This document shows positions 17,346 to 25,738 of a stretch of 64,000 nucleotides of DNA, in pieces. The position numbers and the translations under genes are program-made. The notes under the pieces were generated by a model, which did not search any database, was not told where the DNA came from, and saw only the letters and a program-made list of their open reading frames with translations. The stretch lies in the NCBI RefSeq assembly GCF_018403185.1, contig NZ_BOSE01000001.1, forward strand, positions 434,001-498,000. The letters are read 5' to 3'. Positions within the stretch are counted from its first letter, which is position 1; each line of letters opens with the position of its first letter. This DNA comes from Paenibacillus montaniterrae. Its GTDB lineage: Bacteria > Bacillota > Bacilli > Paenibacillales > Paenibacillaceae.

Positions 17346-18827
17346 TTACAGGCTGACCATTTTGGTGGCGATTTTTTCAGCGAACATGCGATCATGCTCG
17401 ACAAAGATGATTGTCGGCTCATATTCAAGCAGCAGCTCTTCTATCTGCATGCGCGAGATTACATCAATAAAGTTAAGCGGCTCATCCCATATATAGAGAT
17501 GGGCAGGCTCGCAAATGCTCTTGGCAATGAGCACCTTTTTCTTCTGCCCGCCGCTAAAGGCGGAAATGTCCTTCTCAAATTGCTCACGCGAAAAGTCGAG
17601 CTTGCGCAGCAGCGACTTGAACAACGCTTCGTCGATTCCCTGCTCTCTCGCGTAGTCCTTCAAATTTCCGCTTAAATGCGAGGTTAGCTGCGATACATAC
17701 GAAATTTCCAGCTGACTGCCCAGCAGAAATGTGCCAGTATAGCTGAACTGCTCGCCGCATAAAAGCCGCAGCAGTGTCGATTTACCCGAACCGTTTTTCC
17801 CGGTTATTGCGATCCGATCCCCCTGCTCAATTGTGAAGCTGACGTCGCTGCAAATTTGCCGATCATCGATGTAGATCGACAGCCCGCGCAGCTCCGCAAG
17901 CTGGGCCTTATAGTAATCAAGCGGCGTCATTTTGATCGGCACATTCGACTCAATGTTTTTAAGCAGCTTGGATTTTTCCTCAATCGCGCTATGCTGGCGC
18001 TGCTCCAGCACCTTGGAGCGCTTCATCATTTTTGCTGCCTTATGGCCGACATAGCCTTTGTCGGGCTTCAAGCCGGAAGCTTGCTTGCCGGCGTTCTTCG
18101 TTTTCTCCACCTCATGCGACCATTGGCTCGTACGCTTGGACGCTTCATCCAGTCGCTTAATGTCTTTTTTCAGCTTTTCATTTTCCGCCAGCTCGAACTG
18201 GTCCTGTCGCTGCTTGTCTTCCCACCAACTCGAGAAATTGCCGCGTCTCACCTCAATATTCGTCTTATTGATCGACAGAATATGATCGACGCATTCATCG
18301 AGAAAGGCACGGTCATGCGATACAAGAATGAATCCCTTTTTTCGCTTCAAATATTGGCTGACGATCTCCCTTCCTTCCACATCAAGATGGTTGGTCGGTT
18401 CATCGATCAACAAAAACTGATGCTCCTTCAGAAATAACGTTGCCAGCATTATTTTGCATTGCTCGCCGCCGGAAAGAGAGGCAAAGGGCCGGTAAAGCAG
18501 CTCCTCGCCTACCTGGAGCAGTGAAAGCTCTCTGGAAAGCTGCCAGTATTCATAATCCGGAAACAACTCGTCAACGATATCAATCGTCTGCTTGCTGGCA
18601 TCCTTAATCGGATAAGGGAAATATTCAAATTCAACGTTGCTGGAAATTGTGCCGCTGTATTCATATTTTCCGAGCAGCAGCTGCAGAAATGTCGTTTTGC
18701 CGCGTCCATTTCTGCCGGTAAAGCCAAGCTTCCAGTTGGAATCGATTTGGAAGCTGACATTTTCAAAAATATTGTCGTAGCTGCCTTCATAGGCAAAGGT
18801 TAAATTCGACACTTGAATTAAAGACAT
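17346..18827 (-). CDS. Lsa-type ribosomal protection ABC-F protein
   Basis: A 493-residue tandem ATPase without membrane domains, the size and layout of the Lsa group, which dislodge lincosamide, streptogramin A and pleuromutilin drugs from the ribosome. First domain: GRNGRGKTT, LSGGEQCK, LLIDEPTNHLD. Then a charged linker (about 190-290) that would reach the peptidyl-transferase centre. Second domain: GKNGSGKST, FSGGQKKK, and the unusual Walker B tail WDEPLNFID seen in Lsa proteins. AAGGAGG precedes the ATG. A 265-nt leader with a perfect terminator hairpin precedes the gene, as in drug-induced relatives. The resistance spectrum is inferred. Confidence 0.9.
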   Translation of the reverse strand: MSLIQVSNLTFAYEGSYDNIFENVSFQIDSNWKLGFTGRNGRGKTTFLQLLLGKYEYSGTISSNVEFEYFPYPIKDASKQTIDIVDELFPDYEYWQLSRELSLLQVGEELLYRPFASLSGGEQCKIMLATLFLKEHQFLLIDEPTNHLDVEGREIVSQYLKRKKGFILVSHDRAFLDECVDHILSINKTNIEVRRGNFSSWWEDKQRQDQFELAENEKLKKDIKRLDEASKRTSQWSHEVEKTKNAGKQASGLKPDKGYVGHKAAKMMKRSKVLEQRQHSAIEEKSKLLKNIESNVPIKMTPLDYYKAQLAELRGLSIYIDDRQICSDVSFTIEQGDRIAITGKNGSGKSTLLRLLCGEQFSYTGTFLLGSQLEISYVSQLTSHLSGNLKDYAREQGIDEALFKSLLRKLDFSREQFEKDISAFSGGQKKKVLIAKSICEPAHLYIWDEPLNFIDVISRMQIEELLLEYEPTIIFVEHDRMFAEKIATKMVSL

Positions 18828-18857
18828 GCTAACATCCTCCTTGCCAGATCATTTCGA

Positions 18858-18984
18858 TCAATAAAAAAGAGCCGCAAGAAAGTTACATTTCTCACAGCCC
18901 AAATAGAACTAGCAATCCAGTTCCATGCTGAACATAGAACTGGATAAGGATATGGGAATGGAGTCTGTAATGTAACTTTCTTGC
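18858..18984 (-). promoter_or_regulatory. Transcription attenuator in ABC-F leader
   Basis: On the gene strand, GCAAGAAAGTTACAT (18984-18970) pairs perfectly over 15 bp with ATGTAACTTTCTTGC (18888-18874), followed by GGCTCTTTTTT, an intrinsic terminator just upstream of the ribosome site. The loop contains another hairpin (18943-18917, CCAGTTC ... GAACTGG) and a second AGTTCTA copy that could form an alternative pairing. A candidate 11-codon leader frame begins close to the transcription start (19081-19046, MELIGVMDISC), and an 8-codon frame (MFSMELDC) lies in the inner hairpin. This is the classic layout for antibiotic-induced read-through. Confidence 0.75.
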
Positions 18985-19097
18985 ACAGGAAAATAAAACT
19001 GTCAACGAAACAGCACGGAATCGTTTTAAAGTTTTATCTTTACCATTAGCAAGAAATATCCATTACACCGATCAACTCCATTCAATTAGTTACGTGC

Positions 19098-19126
19098 ATT
19101 GTATCATATTATGTTTTGCCTGACAA
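19098..19126 (-). promoter_or_regulatory. Sigma-A promoter of ABC-F gene
   Basis: On the minus strand: TTGTCA, a 17-bp spacer, TACAAT, a near-consensus promoter. It lies just past the stop of the orphan gene upstream and sets the start of the ~265-nt leader. Confidence 0.7.
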
Positions 19127-19134
19127 CTTTGGAC

Positions 19135-19794
19135 TTAAAATAAAATTTCCAAACTAATCACGTCTTCATTTTTATCTACTGCCAATACAAGATCATTACA
19201 TCTGTGACTGATATAGGCTATAGCTATTGAATTAGACAATTCACGAGAAAGCGTCCAGCCAATTGGACTTAAACTAAAGCCGCCGTTTAATTTATAACTC
19301 GATGAAATAAACATCCATGCCAAATCGAATCCTGGTACAGACACATCAGAAATAGCATTTTTATCTATTTTATAGTACACTGTTCCATACTCTCTTTGCT
19401 TATCTGTTGGTTTTCGCAAAAATAAATCCTTAACAACAGGGTCAATTGTGTTCAAAGTATTCATTTCTAAAAGCTTTTGGATTGAAGTCGTTTTTGCTTT
19501 ATGCATCGTTATTTCGACTCCATTTGGGGATTGTAGTTTCTGATTTACTTCATAATGAACGCAAACATCATTCTTTAATACTTGAAGAGAACTTTCATCT
19601 GCTAACGGAATCGTACTGTATATATGATCAGGGCCTAATAAGGCCGCTCCAAGAAAGAACTGGCTTAAGGGCGATAGTTCTTGAGGTAATTGCACGTCCT
19701 CGATATTTAGTTTAGTAATCTCACTAACAGCATGGTCATTTGATCGAAACCTGTTGATAACAAAGTCTCTAGACACTTCTTCTAACCAATTCAT
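19135..19794 (-). CDS. Hypothetical protein, 219 residues
   Basis: Not recognised. It is soluble with no signal peptide, mixed alpha/beta, and rich in Asn/Asp/Ser, ending in ...DKNEDVISLEILF. GAGGTGAT precedes the ATG. Its base composition is more AT-rich than the flanking genes, which may point to later acquisition. It sits between fabH and the ABC-F gene, with no sign of shared regulation. Conserved segments to follow up are PGFDLAWMFISSSYKL and SPIGWTLSRELSNSIAIAY. Confidence 0.7.
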   Translation of the reverse strand: MNWLEEVSRDFVINRFRSNDHAVSEITKLNIEDVQLPQELSPLSQFFLGAALLGPDHIYSTIPLADESSLQVLKNDVCVHYEVNQKLQSPNGVEITMHKAKTTSIQKLLEMNTLNTIDPVVKDLFLRKPTDKQREYGTVYYKIDKNAISDVSVPGFDLAWMFISSSYKLNGGFSLSPIGWTLSRELSNSIAIAYISHRCNDLVLAVDKNEDVISLEILF

Positions 19795-19927
19795 AGCATC
19801 ACCTCAAAAAAGTTCCCGGCTATAATTCATGAAAAGACAATCCCAAATACCCTCCTGTCCAAAATACTCGGAGAACATTTGGGATTCCGTTAAGTATCTT
19901 GTTCGCGTCAAACCGGCTTCATTTGAC

Positions 19928-20911
19928 TTAAATTTGCCAGGTTATAAGCAGGCCGGCATGGGTAAGTCCTCCGCCAAAGCCGTACAGCAGCAGCTGATCG
20001 CCCTTTTGCACTCGTCCATCGCGAACCGCCAAGTCAAGCGCCAAGGGGATTGAAGCAGATGAAGTGTTGCCGTAATATTCAAGGCTGTAGAGTGTCTTAT
20101 CCAAGCTGAGCGACATCCGCTCGCACATCGACTCGATCATGCGCAAATTGGCGCTGTGCGGCACGAACCAATCGATTTCCTCAAGTGAACGCCCAGCTTT
20201 ATCGAGCAGTGTACGCACGCCTTCAGGAACAGTCGTGACGGCCCAGCGATATACCTCTCGCCCATTTTGCACAATTTTTCTCGTATCTGCGATCGGCTCG
20301 TTAAACAACTGCGAGGAAATGCCGCTGCAGTACAAATGCTTGCTCTTTTCCCCTTCTGTTCCCATATGATAGGCATGAAAGCTCGGGTTATCTTCATCAT
20401 ACTCAACGAGCACGGCCCCTGCACCATCGCCGAATAAAATGCAGGTAGTCCGGTCTGTAAAATCAGTAAGCTTGCTCAATGTTTCGGAGCCAATCACTAA
20501 TATTTTTTTATGAAGTCCAGTCGTAACCAAGCTGTTGGCAATATGCAGCCCATAAGTAAAGCCGGCACATGCCGCGTTAAGATCAATTGCACCTGCATGC
20601 TCTAATCCCAGCTTTGCCTGAATAATAGCAGCTGAGCTAGGCGTAGCCGCATCGGGACTGAAGGTACAGCAAATGATGAGATCAACATCGTCAATGCTTT
20701 TGCCGTAGCGCTCTACGAGATCCTGCACGGCCTTGCAGCCGAGATCACTTGTATATTCATGCTCGGCAGCGTAGCGCCTTTCTTTAATGCCTGTACGCGA
20801 TACAATCCATTCATCACTAGTATCAACTATTTTCGTAAACTGCTCATTCGTCATGATAGTGTCTGGTACATAGGAGCCAATAGCCGAAATTTTTGCCCTT
20901 GATTGAATCAT
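19928..20911 (-). CDS. fabH: Beta-ketoacyl-ACP synthase III
   Basis: A 327-residue thiolase-fold enzyme that condenses acyl-CoA primers with malonyl-ACP to start fatty-acid synthesis; in Gram-positives with branched lipids it prefers branched primers. The catalytic triad is visible: Cys115 in NAACAGFTYG, His252 in VPHSANLRM, Asn282 in YYGNTSSASIP. GGAGGGG precedes the ATG. It is not followed by fabF, unlike the B. subtilis fabHA-fabF operon. A FapR operator lies 240 bp upstream, and three tandem hairpin repeats fill the 5' untranslated region. Confidence 0.95.
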   Translation of the reverse strand: MIQSRAKISAIGSYVPDTIMTNEQFTKIVDTSDEWIVSRTGIKERRYAAEHEYTSDLGCKAVQDLVERYGKSIDDVDLIICCTFSPDAATPSSAAIIQAKLGLEHAGAIDLNAACAGFTYGLHIANSLVTTGLHKKILVIGSETLSKLTDFTDRTTCILFGDGAGAVLVEYDEDNPSFHAYHMGTEGEKSKHLYCSGISSQLFNEPIADTRKIVQNGREVYRWAVTTVPEGVRTLLDKAGRSLEEIDWFVPHSANLRMIESMCERMSLSLDKTLYSLEYYGNTSSASIPLALDLAVRDGRVQKGDQLLLYGFGGGLTHAGLLITWQI

Positions 20912-20926
20912 TAAGCACCCCTCCTA

Positions 20927-21116
20927 AAGCTTTTCGTAAGATCATTGAATTGGCTTCCCAGCAGCGAAAAGCAGCATCGAAAGCATAATCCAAGCTTTTC
21001 GTAAGATCATTGAATTACTTTCCTTGCACGAAAAGCTGCATCGGAAGCATAAACTTAGCTTTTCGTAAGATCATTGAATTGGCTTCCCTGCAGCGAAAAG
21101 TAGCATCGAAAGCATC
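20927..21116 (-). repeat. Three tandem ~65-bp hairpin repeats in fabH leader
   Basis: Three direct copies with periods of 65 and 64 bp. Each contains GCTTTTCG ... AATTCAATGATCTTA ... CGAAAAGC, so each can fold into a stem of 8 bp in the transcript. They occupy the transcribed leader between the FapR-controlled promoter and the fabH ribosome site. The copies differ by scattered substitutions that leave the CGAAAAGC arm intact. No known riboswitch class matches. Confidence 0.85.
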
Positions 21117-21149
21117 CCCTCATATAAGACCATACTCATCATATCACAA

Positions 21150-21168
21150 ATTAGTACCAGATACTAAT
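21150..21168 (-). promoter_or_regulatory. FapR operator
   Basis: ATTAGTACCAGATACTAAT is a near-perfect palindrome that fits the FapR consensus TTAGTACCnGnTACTAA. On the minus strand a TATGAT -10 lies 11 bases beyond it, so the operator covers the -35/spacer region. FapR releases the site on binding malonyl-CoA, which would couple fabH expression to precursor supply. Confidence 0.85.
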
Positions 21169-21189
21169 ACTTGATGCTATTACTAGCAA

Positions 21190-21243
21190 AAAAAATGAAG
21201 TGCCCATAAGTCAGTGAAACCTGACGGTTTGAACACTCCTTCT
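21190..21243 (-). terminator. Terminator after Dabb gene
   Basis: On the minus strand, an AGTG...CACT outer stem with GTCAG/CTGAC inner stem is followed by TTTTTTTT. It shares the GTCAG/CTGAC core with the hairpin at 53620-53675. Confidence 0.6.
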
Positions 21244-21282
21244 TCTTATGCAAGACAGTCCTAATCTTCAGTCTCTTTTATG

Positions 21283-21588
21283 CTACAGGTATCGCTTGTA
21301 ATCGATCTCCATAAACTGCTCGACCTCTACTTCCCAGCGCTGCTGCACAAATGCAGTATGTACAGGATGCTCGTTGTAGGCATCGTAATCAGCTTGCGAG
21401 TCAAACTCCATCGAAAAGCCGTATTGATAGTTGTTTTTCGGGCTGACCTCGTAAAACACTTGGAAGTTTTTCACGCTTGGGATGGAACTGAGCAGAGCTT
21501 GGCCATCCTGTAAAAATTGTTTTGCTTGCTCCGAGTCCTTTTCATGCTTTAAGGTGAAGACGACGGAATGGATAATGGTAGAATTCAT
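21283..21588 (-). CDS. Dabb family (stress-responsive alpha/beta barrel) protein
   Basis: A 101-residue ferredoxin-like dimeric barrel protein: IIHSVVFTLKH at the N-terminus, LSSIPSVKNFQVFYEVSPKN in the middle and YNEHPVHTAFVQ toward the end, all typical of Dabb proteins. The fold serves as a small enzyme or ligand-binding unit; the role here is unknown. AAGGAG precedes the ATG by eight bases. It lies four bases after the neighbouring zinc-ribbon gene ends and is co-transcribed with it. Confidence 0.88.
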   Translation of the reverse strand: MNSTIIHSVVFTLKHEKDSEQAKQFLQDGQALLSSIPSVKNFQVFYEVSPKNNYQYGFSMEFDSQADYDAYNEHPVHTAFVQQRWEVEVEQFMEIDYKRYL

Positions 21589-21592
21589 CGCT

Positions 21593-21901
21593 TTAGACTC
21601 CTTTTGTTTGAAATAAATTGCTTTGCGGATAATTGCATACTGGACATTGTCGATTCATTGAAGGAATTTCAGAAGAGCATGAAGGGCAATACGCTACGCC
21701 TCGAGGTTCGCTTTCGCTTGCATCAATATAGACAGGATTATGTTTGTCATTAAGCAGTTGCTGCATCATTTGCTTCATCTCTTGCACTTCTCTGGCAAGC
21801 TTGGAGGATTCAATTGCGCTTGATGTCATCCAATAGATTATGATCGCACATACCGAAATCCCAATAAGCCACATACTTAATAAAAATATAAACTCCTGCA
21901 C
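21593..21901 (-). CDS. Small membrane protein with C-terminal zinc ribbon
   Basis: 102 residues from a GTG start eight bases after AAGGAG. One transmembrane helix (about 5-27), a short coiled-coil segment (LAREVQEMKQMMQQLLNDKH) and a C-terminal CPSC ... CPVC zinc ribbon on the cytoplasmic side. It is not assigned to a named family. It is upstream of, and probably co-transcribed with, the Dabb gene. Confidence 0.7.
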   Translation of the reverse strand: MQEFIFLLSMWLIGISVCAIIIYWMTSSAIESSKLAREVQEMKQMMQQLLNDKHNPVYIDASESEPRGVAYCPSCSSEIPSMNRQCPVCNYPQSNLFQTKGV

Positions 21902-21974
21902 GCTCCACTCTCCTTATCCACAAAATCATAATCATTAAGTCCATTACCAGCATTTCTTTTCCTATAGCTGGAAT

Positions 21975-21997
21975 AAATGATAATTAACTATCATTTT
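21975..21997. promoter_or_regulatory. Fur-like inverted repeat
   Basis: AAATGATA and TATCATTT separated by ATTAAC form an 8-bp perfect inverted repeat, 74 bp upstream of the small zinc-ribbon gene. It resembles a Fur/PerR box, but the spacing is one base longer than the usual 7-1-7 arrangement, so the assignment is weak. Confidence 0.35.
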
Positions 21998-22037
21998 AAT
22001 AGATTTTGTTCGAGATTGTAAGAGCTTCGCAGCCTAA

Positions 22038-22082
22038 AAATGCGCCAAGCCGTGGCAATTTGTTGCCAGGCTTGGCGCATTT
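22038..22082 (-). terminator. Terminator of the organosulfur operon
   Basis: Perfect 14-bp arms AAATGCGCCAAGCC and GGCTTGGCGCATTT, just downstream of the DszC/SfnB-like gene. Confidence 0.85.
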
Positions 22083-22101
22083 GAATGGAAAGCTGTCATA
22101 T

Positions 22102-23325
22102 TTACAACGTTTTATCTGGCTTTAAGCCAAGCTCATATTGCCCAATTAAAGCAGCATGTCGATCAACAGGGTCATGCAGCGTCAACGTTCTTGCATTCCG
22201 ATAATAGCGGTCAAAGTTGCAGGCTTGTGTGGCAGCGCTTGCCCCCATCACTTGAAACAAGGAGCTTGTTGCTTCCAAAACGGCTTTAGTTGCAATCACT
22301 TTTGCCTGAGACGCTGCCAGCTTTACAACATCGTTAAGTTCTTTGTGAATAGTAAATTGCTGCAACAGAAACGCTGCGTGCATAACTAGCGACTTGGCTG
22401 AGGCTAGCTGGGCCGACCATTCTCCAAGTCTCAGCTGTATGATGCTGTCAAAAGCTTGCCCCTCGCCGCTTGCTGACCAGGAGCGCGCCTTTTCTCGAAT
22501 ATATTGCGTCGCTTCCCGCAGCGCCCCAAGACCAATACCAACAAATTGCGCAGCAAAATGGATATTGAATTGTGCAGAGAAAAAGTCATCAAACCGCGCA
22601 TAATGCCCAGCATCGCCTAATACATGACCTTGTGGGACAAATACCTGATTAGCAAGCACTTGTCCGCTACCCGTACCACGTTGACCGATCCCGTTCCAAT
22701 CATCGATTACAGTAATGCCTTCACTCGCTAAATGCACAAGCGGCATCAGCAGCTTCTGCTCGCCAGTTTCCTCGGCAGCAACGGCCCGCCAAATTGCCCA
22801 CTTTGCGCGTGGAGAGCCGGTAGCAAATATTTTTCTGCCATTGAGTACAAAACCATTTTCAACCTGCTGCAATGTGCTGGTTAGCTTAAAGCGGTCACGG
22901 CCTGGCTCGCTGCCAAAGCTGGCGAACATCTCTCCTTTAATTGCCTCCTGAAAGAAAAATTGCTGCTGCTGGGCAGAGCCTAGCGCATGAACCAGCTGGA
23001 CGCCAGTATTATGGAGAGCCAGCACCTGCGATGTAGAGGAGCACCATGAGGCGAGCTCCATCAAAATTAGAGGCAGGATCACAACATCTCCATTCCACCC
23101 GCCTCCAAAGCCGTTAAACGACTTGGGAACGGCGATGGTCGTTAATCCGGCATGGGCGAGTGCCTCAATCGCTTCAGCAGGGTAGTGTCCTTCGATATCA
23201 ACCTCGCTTGCATGAGCCACCACGACTGACTGGCCAATATCCCTTGTGCGCTGCAGGAGCTCCAGTTGCTCCGCACTATACTGGTAATGTTCTGCCGCGT
23301 ACAGCAAATGATCACACTCTGCCAT
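22102..23325 (-). CDS. Acyl-CoA dehydrogenase-fold flavin monooxygenase, SfnB/DszC-like
   Basis: A 407-residue protein with the acyl-CoA dehydrogenase fold but features of the DszC/SfnB desulfurisation group: the C-terminal YYRNARTLTLHDP segment and the N-terminal GLTTIAVPKSFNGFGGG. Such enzymes use reduced flavin supplied by a separate reductase to oxygenate sulfur compounds such as sulfides or dibenzothiophene. AAAGGGGAC precedes the ATG. It is the last gene of the long minus-strand operon, 29 bases after the flavin monooxygenase gene. The substrate is not known. Confidence 0.85.
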   Translation of the reverse strand: MAECDHLLYAAEHYQYSAEQLELLQRTRDIGQSVVVAHASEVDIEGHYPAEAIEALAHAGLTTIAVPKSFNGFGGGWNGDVVILPLILMELASWCSSTSQVLALHNTGVQLVHALGSAQQQQFFFQEAIKGEMFASFGSEPGRDRFKLTSTLQQVENGFVLNGRKIFATGSPRAKWAIWRAVAAEETGEQKLLMPLVHLASEGITVIDDWNGIGQRGTGSGQVLANQVFVPQGHVLGDAGHYARFDDFFSAQFNIHFAAQFVGIGLGALREATQYIREKARSWSASGEGQAFDSIIQLRLGEWSAQLASAKSLVMHAAFLLQQFTIHKELNDVVKLAASQAKVIATKAVLEATSSLFQVMGASAATQACNFDRYYRNARTLTLHDPVDRHAALIGQYELGLKPDKTL

Positions 23326-23354
23326 TGTTTAGTCCCCTTTCGTTGATGATGTTA

Positions 23355-24722
23355 TTAATATGAAGCCAGGGTTGGACGAAAGGCTGCCCCGGGATGGTGG
23401 CTCGGAAGCTGGGCTTGTCCGTTGCCAAACAGCTTCTCTCTAAAGCTGCCTTGCTCGTAGTCCTGCTTGAAGATTCCCCGTTTTTGCAGGACTGGTACGA
23501 CTAGCTCAATAAAATCGACATACGATTGCGGAAGGACATACGGCTCTAAGTTAAAGCCATCCAGCCCGGTTTCCTCTACCCAATGCTGGATGCTGTCTGC
23601 CACTTCGTCTGGGGTGCCAATAACGGTAAGCCCGCGAAAGCCTTTTTGCAAGAAGTCATCGATAACCTCCTGCACTGTTTTTTTCGTTTTACTATATTTT
23701 GTAAAACGATCTCGATGCGTTTGTCCCATTTCTGTCTCAATATTTTCAAAGTATGCAGCAGGATCGAGCGCAGTCAAATCAATACCGGTAACTGAGGTGT
23801 AGCTGGCCAAGGTAGCTTCTTTGCTTTGAAAACGCAAGTAAGCTTCGTGCTTGCGCAGCGCTTCCTCTTTAGTTGGTGCAACGACGACGCTTAATCCTGT
23901 AAAAATTTTAACACTTTGCGGATCGCGACCATATGCTTCAGCTCGCTGCCTAATGTCCTTAATTTGCTCGCGCAGCACCTCCAGCGTTGGTGCCTTCAAG
24001 AAGATGCCTTCCGCATGCTTTGCAGCGAATGCTCTTCCTCTGTCGGAGCTGCCGGCCTGAAAAATAACAGGTGTGCGCTGCGGTGACGGCGATGAAGACA
24101 AATAGCCTTTCGATTTGAAATAGACGCCCTCATGCTCTACCATGTGAACCTTGGCCGGGTCCGCATAAACGCGATTAGCGCGATCAAGCTTGATGGCATC
24201 CTGCTCCCAGCAGCCCTCTAAATATTTATAGCTTACCTCCATATATTCATCCGCCCGATCGTACCGCTCATCATGCGGAATAAAATCCTCCTTTCCAAAC
24301 AAATCGCCCGCTGTTGCGTTGCTTGTCGTTACTACATTCCAGCCAATTCGACCAGCTGTCAGATGATCAAGCGTCGCGAAGCGTCTGGCGTTGGCATATG
24401 GCGCTTCAAAAGTTGTCGAAGTCGTCATCGTAAAAGACAAATGCTCTGTTGCTGCCGCCAATGCGGGAATAAGCAGCATCGGATCATTGCCGGGAATGCT
24501 GGTAGCTTCTTTTAACGCAAGCTCTTTGTTTCCTTTAGGGTAGCCGTACGTATCGGCAAAAAACATAAAATCGAATTTGCCTCGCTCCAAGAGCTGTGCA
24601 ATCTGTATCCAATACTGCAAGCTGTTGTAATTGACCCGGTTTTGCTCGGGATGTGCCCATATGCCCTGCGTTAAATGATTAATCGAATTAACCTCAAATA
24701 CGCCAAGATGGATTTTTTTCAT
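23355..24722 (-). CDS. LLM-class FMN-dependent monooxygenase (NtaA/SnaA/SoxA group)
   Basis: A 455-residue luciferase-like barrel protein (HLGVFEVNSINHLTQGIWAH, DFMFFADTYG, RRFATLDHLTAGRIGWNVVT, FQAGSSDRGRAFAAKHAEGI). This subgroup takes FMNH2 from a partner reductase and oxidises sulfur- or nitrogen-containing small molecules; B. subtilis YtnJ/CmoJ in S-alkyl-cysteine salvage belongs here. GTGAGGAG precedes the ATG. It has a close paralogue in the plus-strand arm of the same locus, and lies between the ABC importer and the SfnB-like gene. Confidence 0.9.
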   Translation of the reverse strand: MKKIHLGVFEVNSINHLTQGIWAHPEQNRVNYNSLQYWIQIAQLLERGKFDFMFFADTYGYPKGNKELALKEATSIPGNDPMLLIPALAAATEHLSFTMTTSTTFEAPYANARRFATLDHLTAGRIGWNVVTTSNATAGDLFGKEDFIPHDERYDRADEYMEVSYKYLEGCWEQDAIKLDRANRVYADPAKVHMVEHEGVYFKSKGYLSSSPSPQRTPVIFQAGSSDRGRAFAAKHAEGIFLKAPTLEVLREQIKDIRQRAEAYGRDPQSVKIFTGLSVVVAPTKEEALRKHEAYLRFQSKEATLASYTSVTGIDLTALDPAAYFENIETEMGQTHRDRFTKYSKTKKTVQEVIDDFLQKGFRGLTVIGTPDEVADSIQHWVEETGLDGFNLEPYVLPQSYVDFIELVVPVLQKRGIFKQDYEQGSFREKLFGNGQAQLPSHHPGAAFRPTLASY

Positions 24723-24754
24723 AATTACTGCTCCTCACTTCGATTTAAAATTCG

Positions 24755-25738
24755 TTATGCATAATGGCAGGCTGCCCAGTGCTCTTCGTTAACTCTCTTA
24801 GGCTCTGGTTCCTCCAGGCGGCAACGTTCTGTAGCATACGGGCAGCGTGTATGAAAGCTGCAGCCTGCAATTTTCTCTAGAGGTGAAGGAAGCTCGCCCT
24901 CTTGCTGCCATTCCTTTTTCACTGCGAAAGGATCAGGAACAGGCACGGCTGAGAGGAGCAGCTTCGTGTAAGGATGAGTAGGCTGCTGAAACAGACTTTC
25001 TGTATCCCCCTCCTCCACAAGCCTCCCCAAATACATGACACCGATCCGGTCTGAAATATGTCTGACGACGCTAATATCATGCGAAATAAACAGATAGGTC
25101 AAATTCATGTCGTGCTGCAGCCGCTTAAGTAATTGAATAATTTGAGCTTGTATGATGACATCCAGAGCGGATACAGGCTCATCACAAACGACAAGCTTGG
25201 GATGAACGATCAGCGCTCTTGCTAGTCCGATTCGTTGACGCTGCCCGCCCGACAATTGATGCGGCAGGCTGTAATAATGCTCTCTTTTCAGCCCAACTGC
25301 AGCGAGCATGTCCATCGCTCGTTCCGTTCTTTCTTGTGGCGTACCAATGCGATGGACATGCAAAGGCTCTTCAAGCGCTTCTCCAACTACAATTCTCGGA
25401 TTCAATGAAGAATAGGGATCCTGAAACACCATTTGCAGTTCCTTACGATAGTGCCTGAGCTGCTTGCTGCTCAGCTTTGCCAGATCGTTGCCTTCGTACA
25501 AAATTGAACCGCTGTCTTGCTCTGTAAGCCGCAGCAGTGTTTTACCAAGCGTGCTTTTGCCGCAGCCTGATTCCCCTACAAGTCCATAGGTCTCTCCTGC
25601 AAAAATGGTAAAGCTGACATCGCGAATCGCTCTTACTCTCGCTTTTTTAAAGCTGTTTTTTGCTTTGCTCCAGTAGCTTTTGTGCAAATTTTCTACCTGC
25701 AGCAGCGGTTTTCTACGATTGGACGGATTGAATAACAT
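24755..25738 (-). CDS. Oligopeptide-type ABC transporter ATPase, DppF/OppF type
   Basis: A 327-residue ATPase: Walker [11 protein letters not shown]-loop MVFQDPYSSLNPR, signature LSGGQRQR, Walker B LVVCDEPVSALD, and the C-terminal oligopeptide extension with CSFHTRCPYATERC, a cysteine pattern that often holds a 4Fe-4S cluster in DppD/DppF-type ATPases. The ATG after AGGAGGTGAGG is preferred to a GTG three codons earlier. It overlaps the first ATPase gene. Confidence 0.92.
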   Translation of the reverse strand: MLFNPSNRRKPLLQVENLHKSYWSKAKNSFKKARVRAIRDVSFTIFAGETYGLVGESGCGKSTLGKTLLRLTEQDSGSILYEGNDLAKLSSKQLRHYRKELQMVFQDPYSSLNPRIVVGEALEEPLHVHRIGTPQERTERAMDMLAAVGLKREHYYSLPHQLSGGQRQRIGLARALIVHPKLVVCDEPVSALDVIIQAQIIQLLKRLQHDMNLTYLFISHDISVVRHISDRIGVMYLGRLVEEGDTESLFQQPTHPYTKLLLSAVPVPDPFAVKKEWQQEGELPSPLEKIAGCSFHTRCPYATERCRLEEPEPKRVNEEHWAACHYA

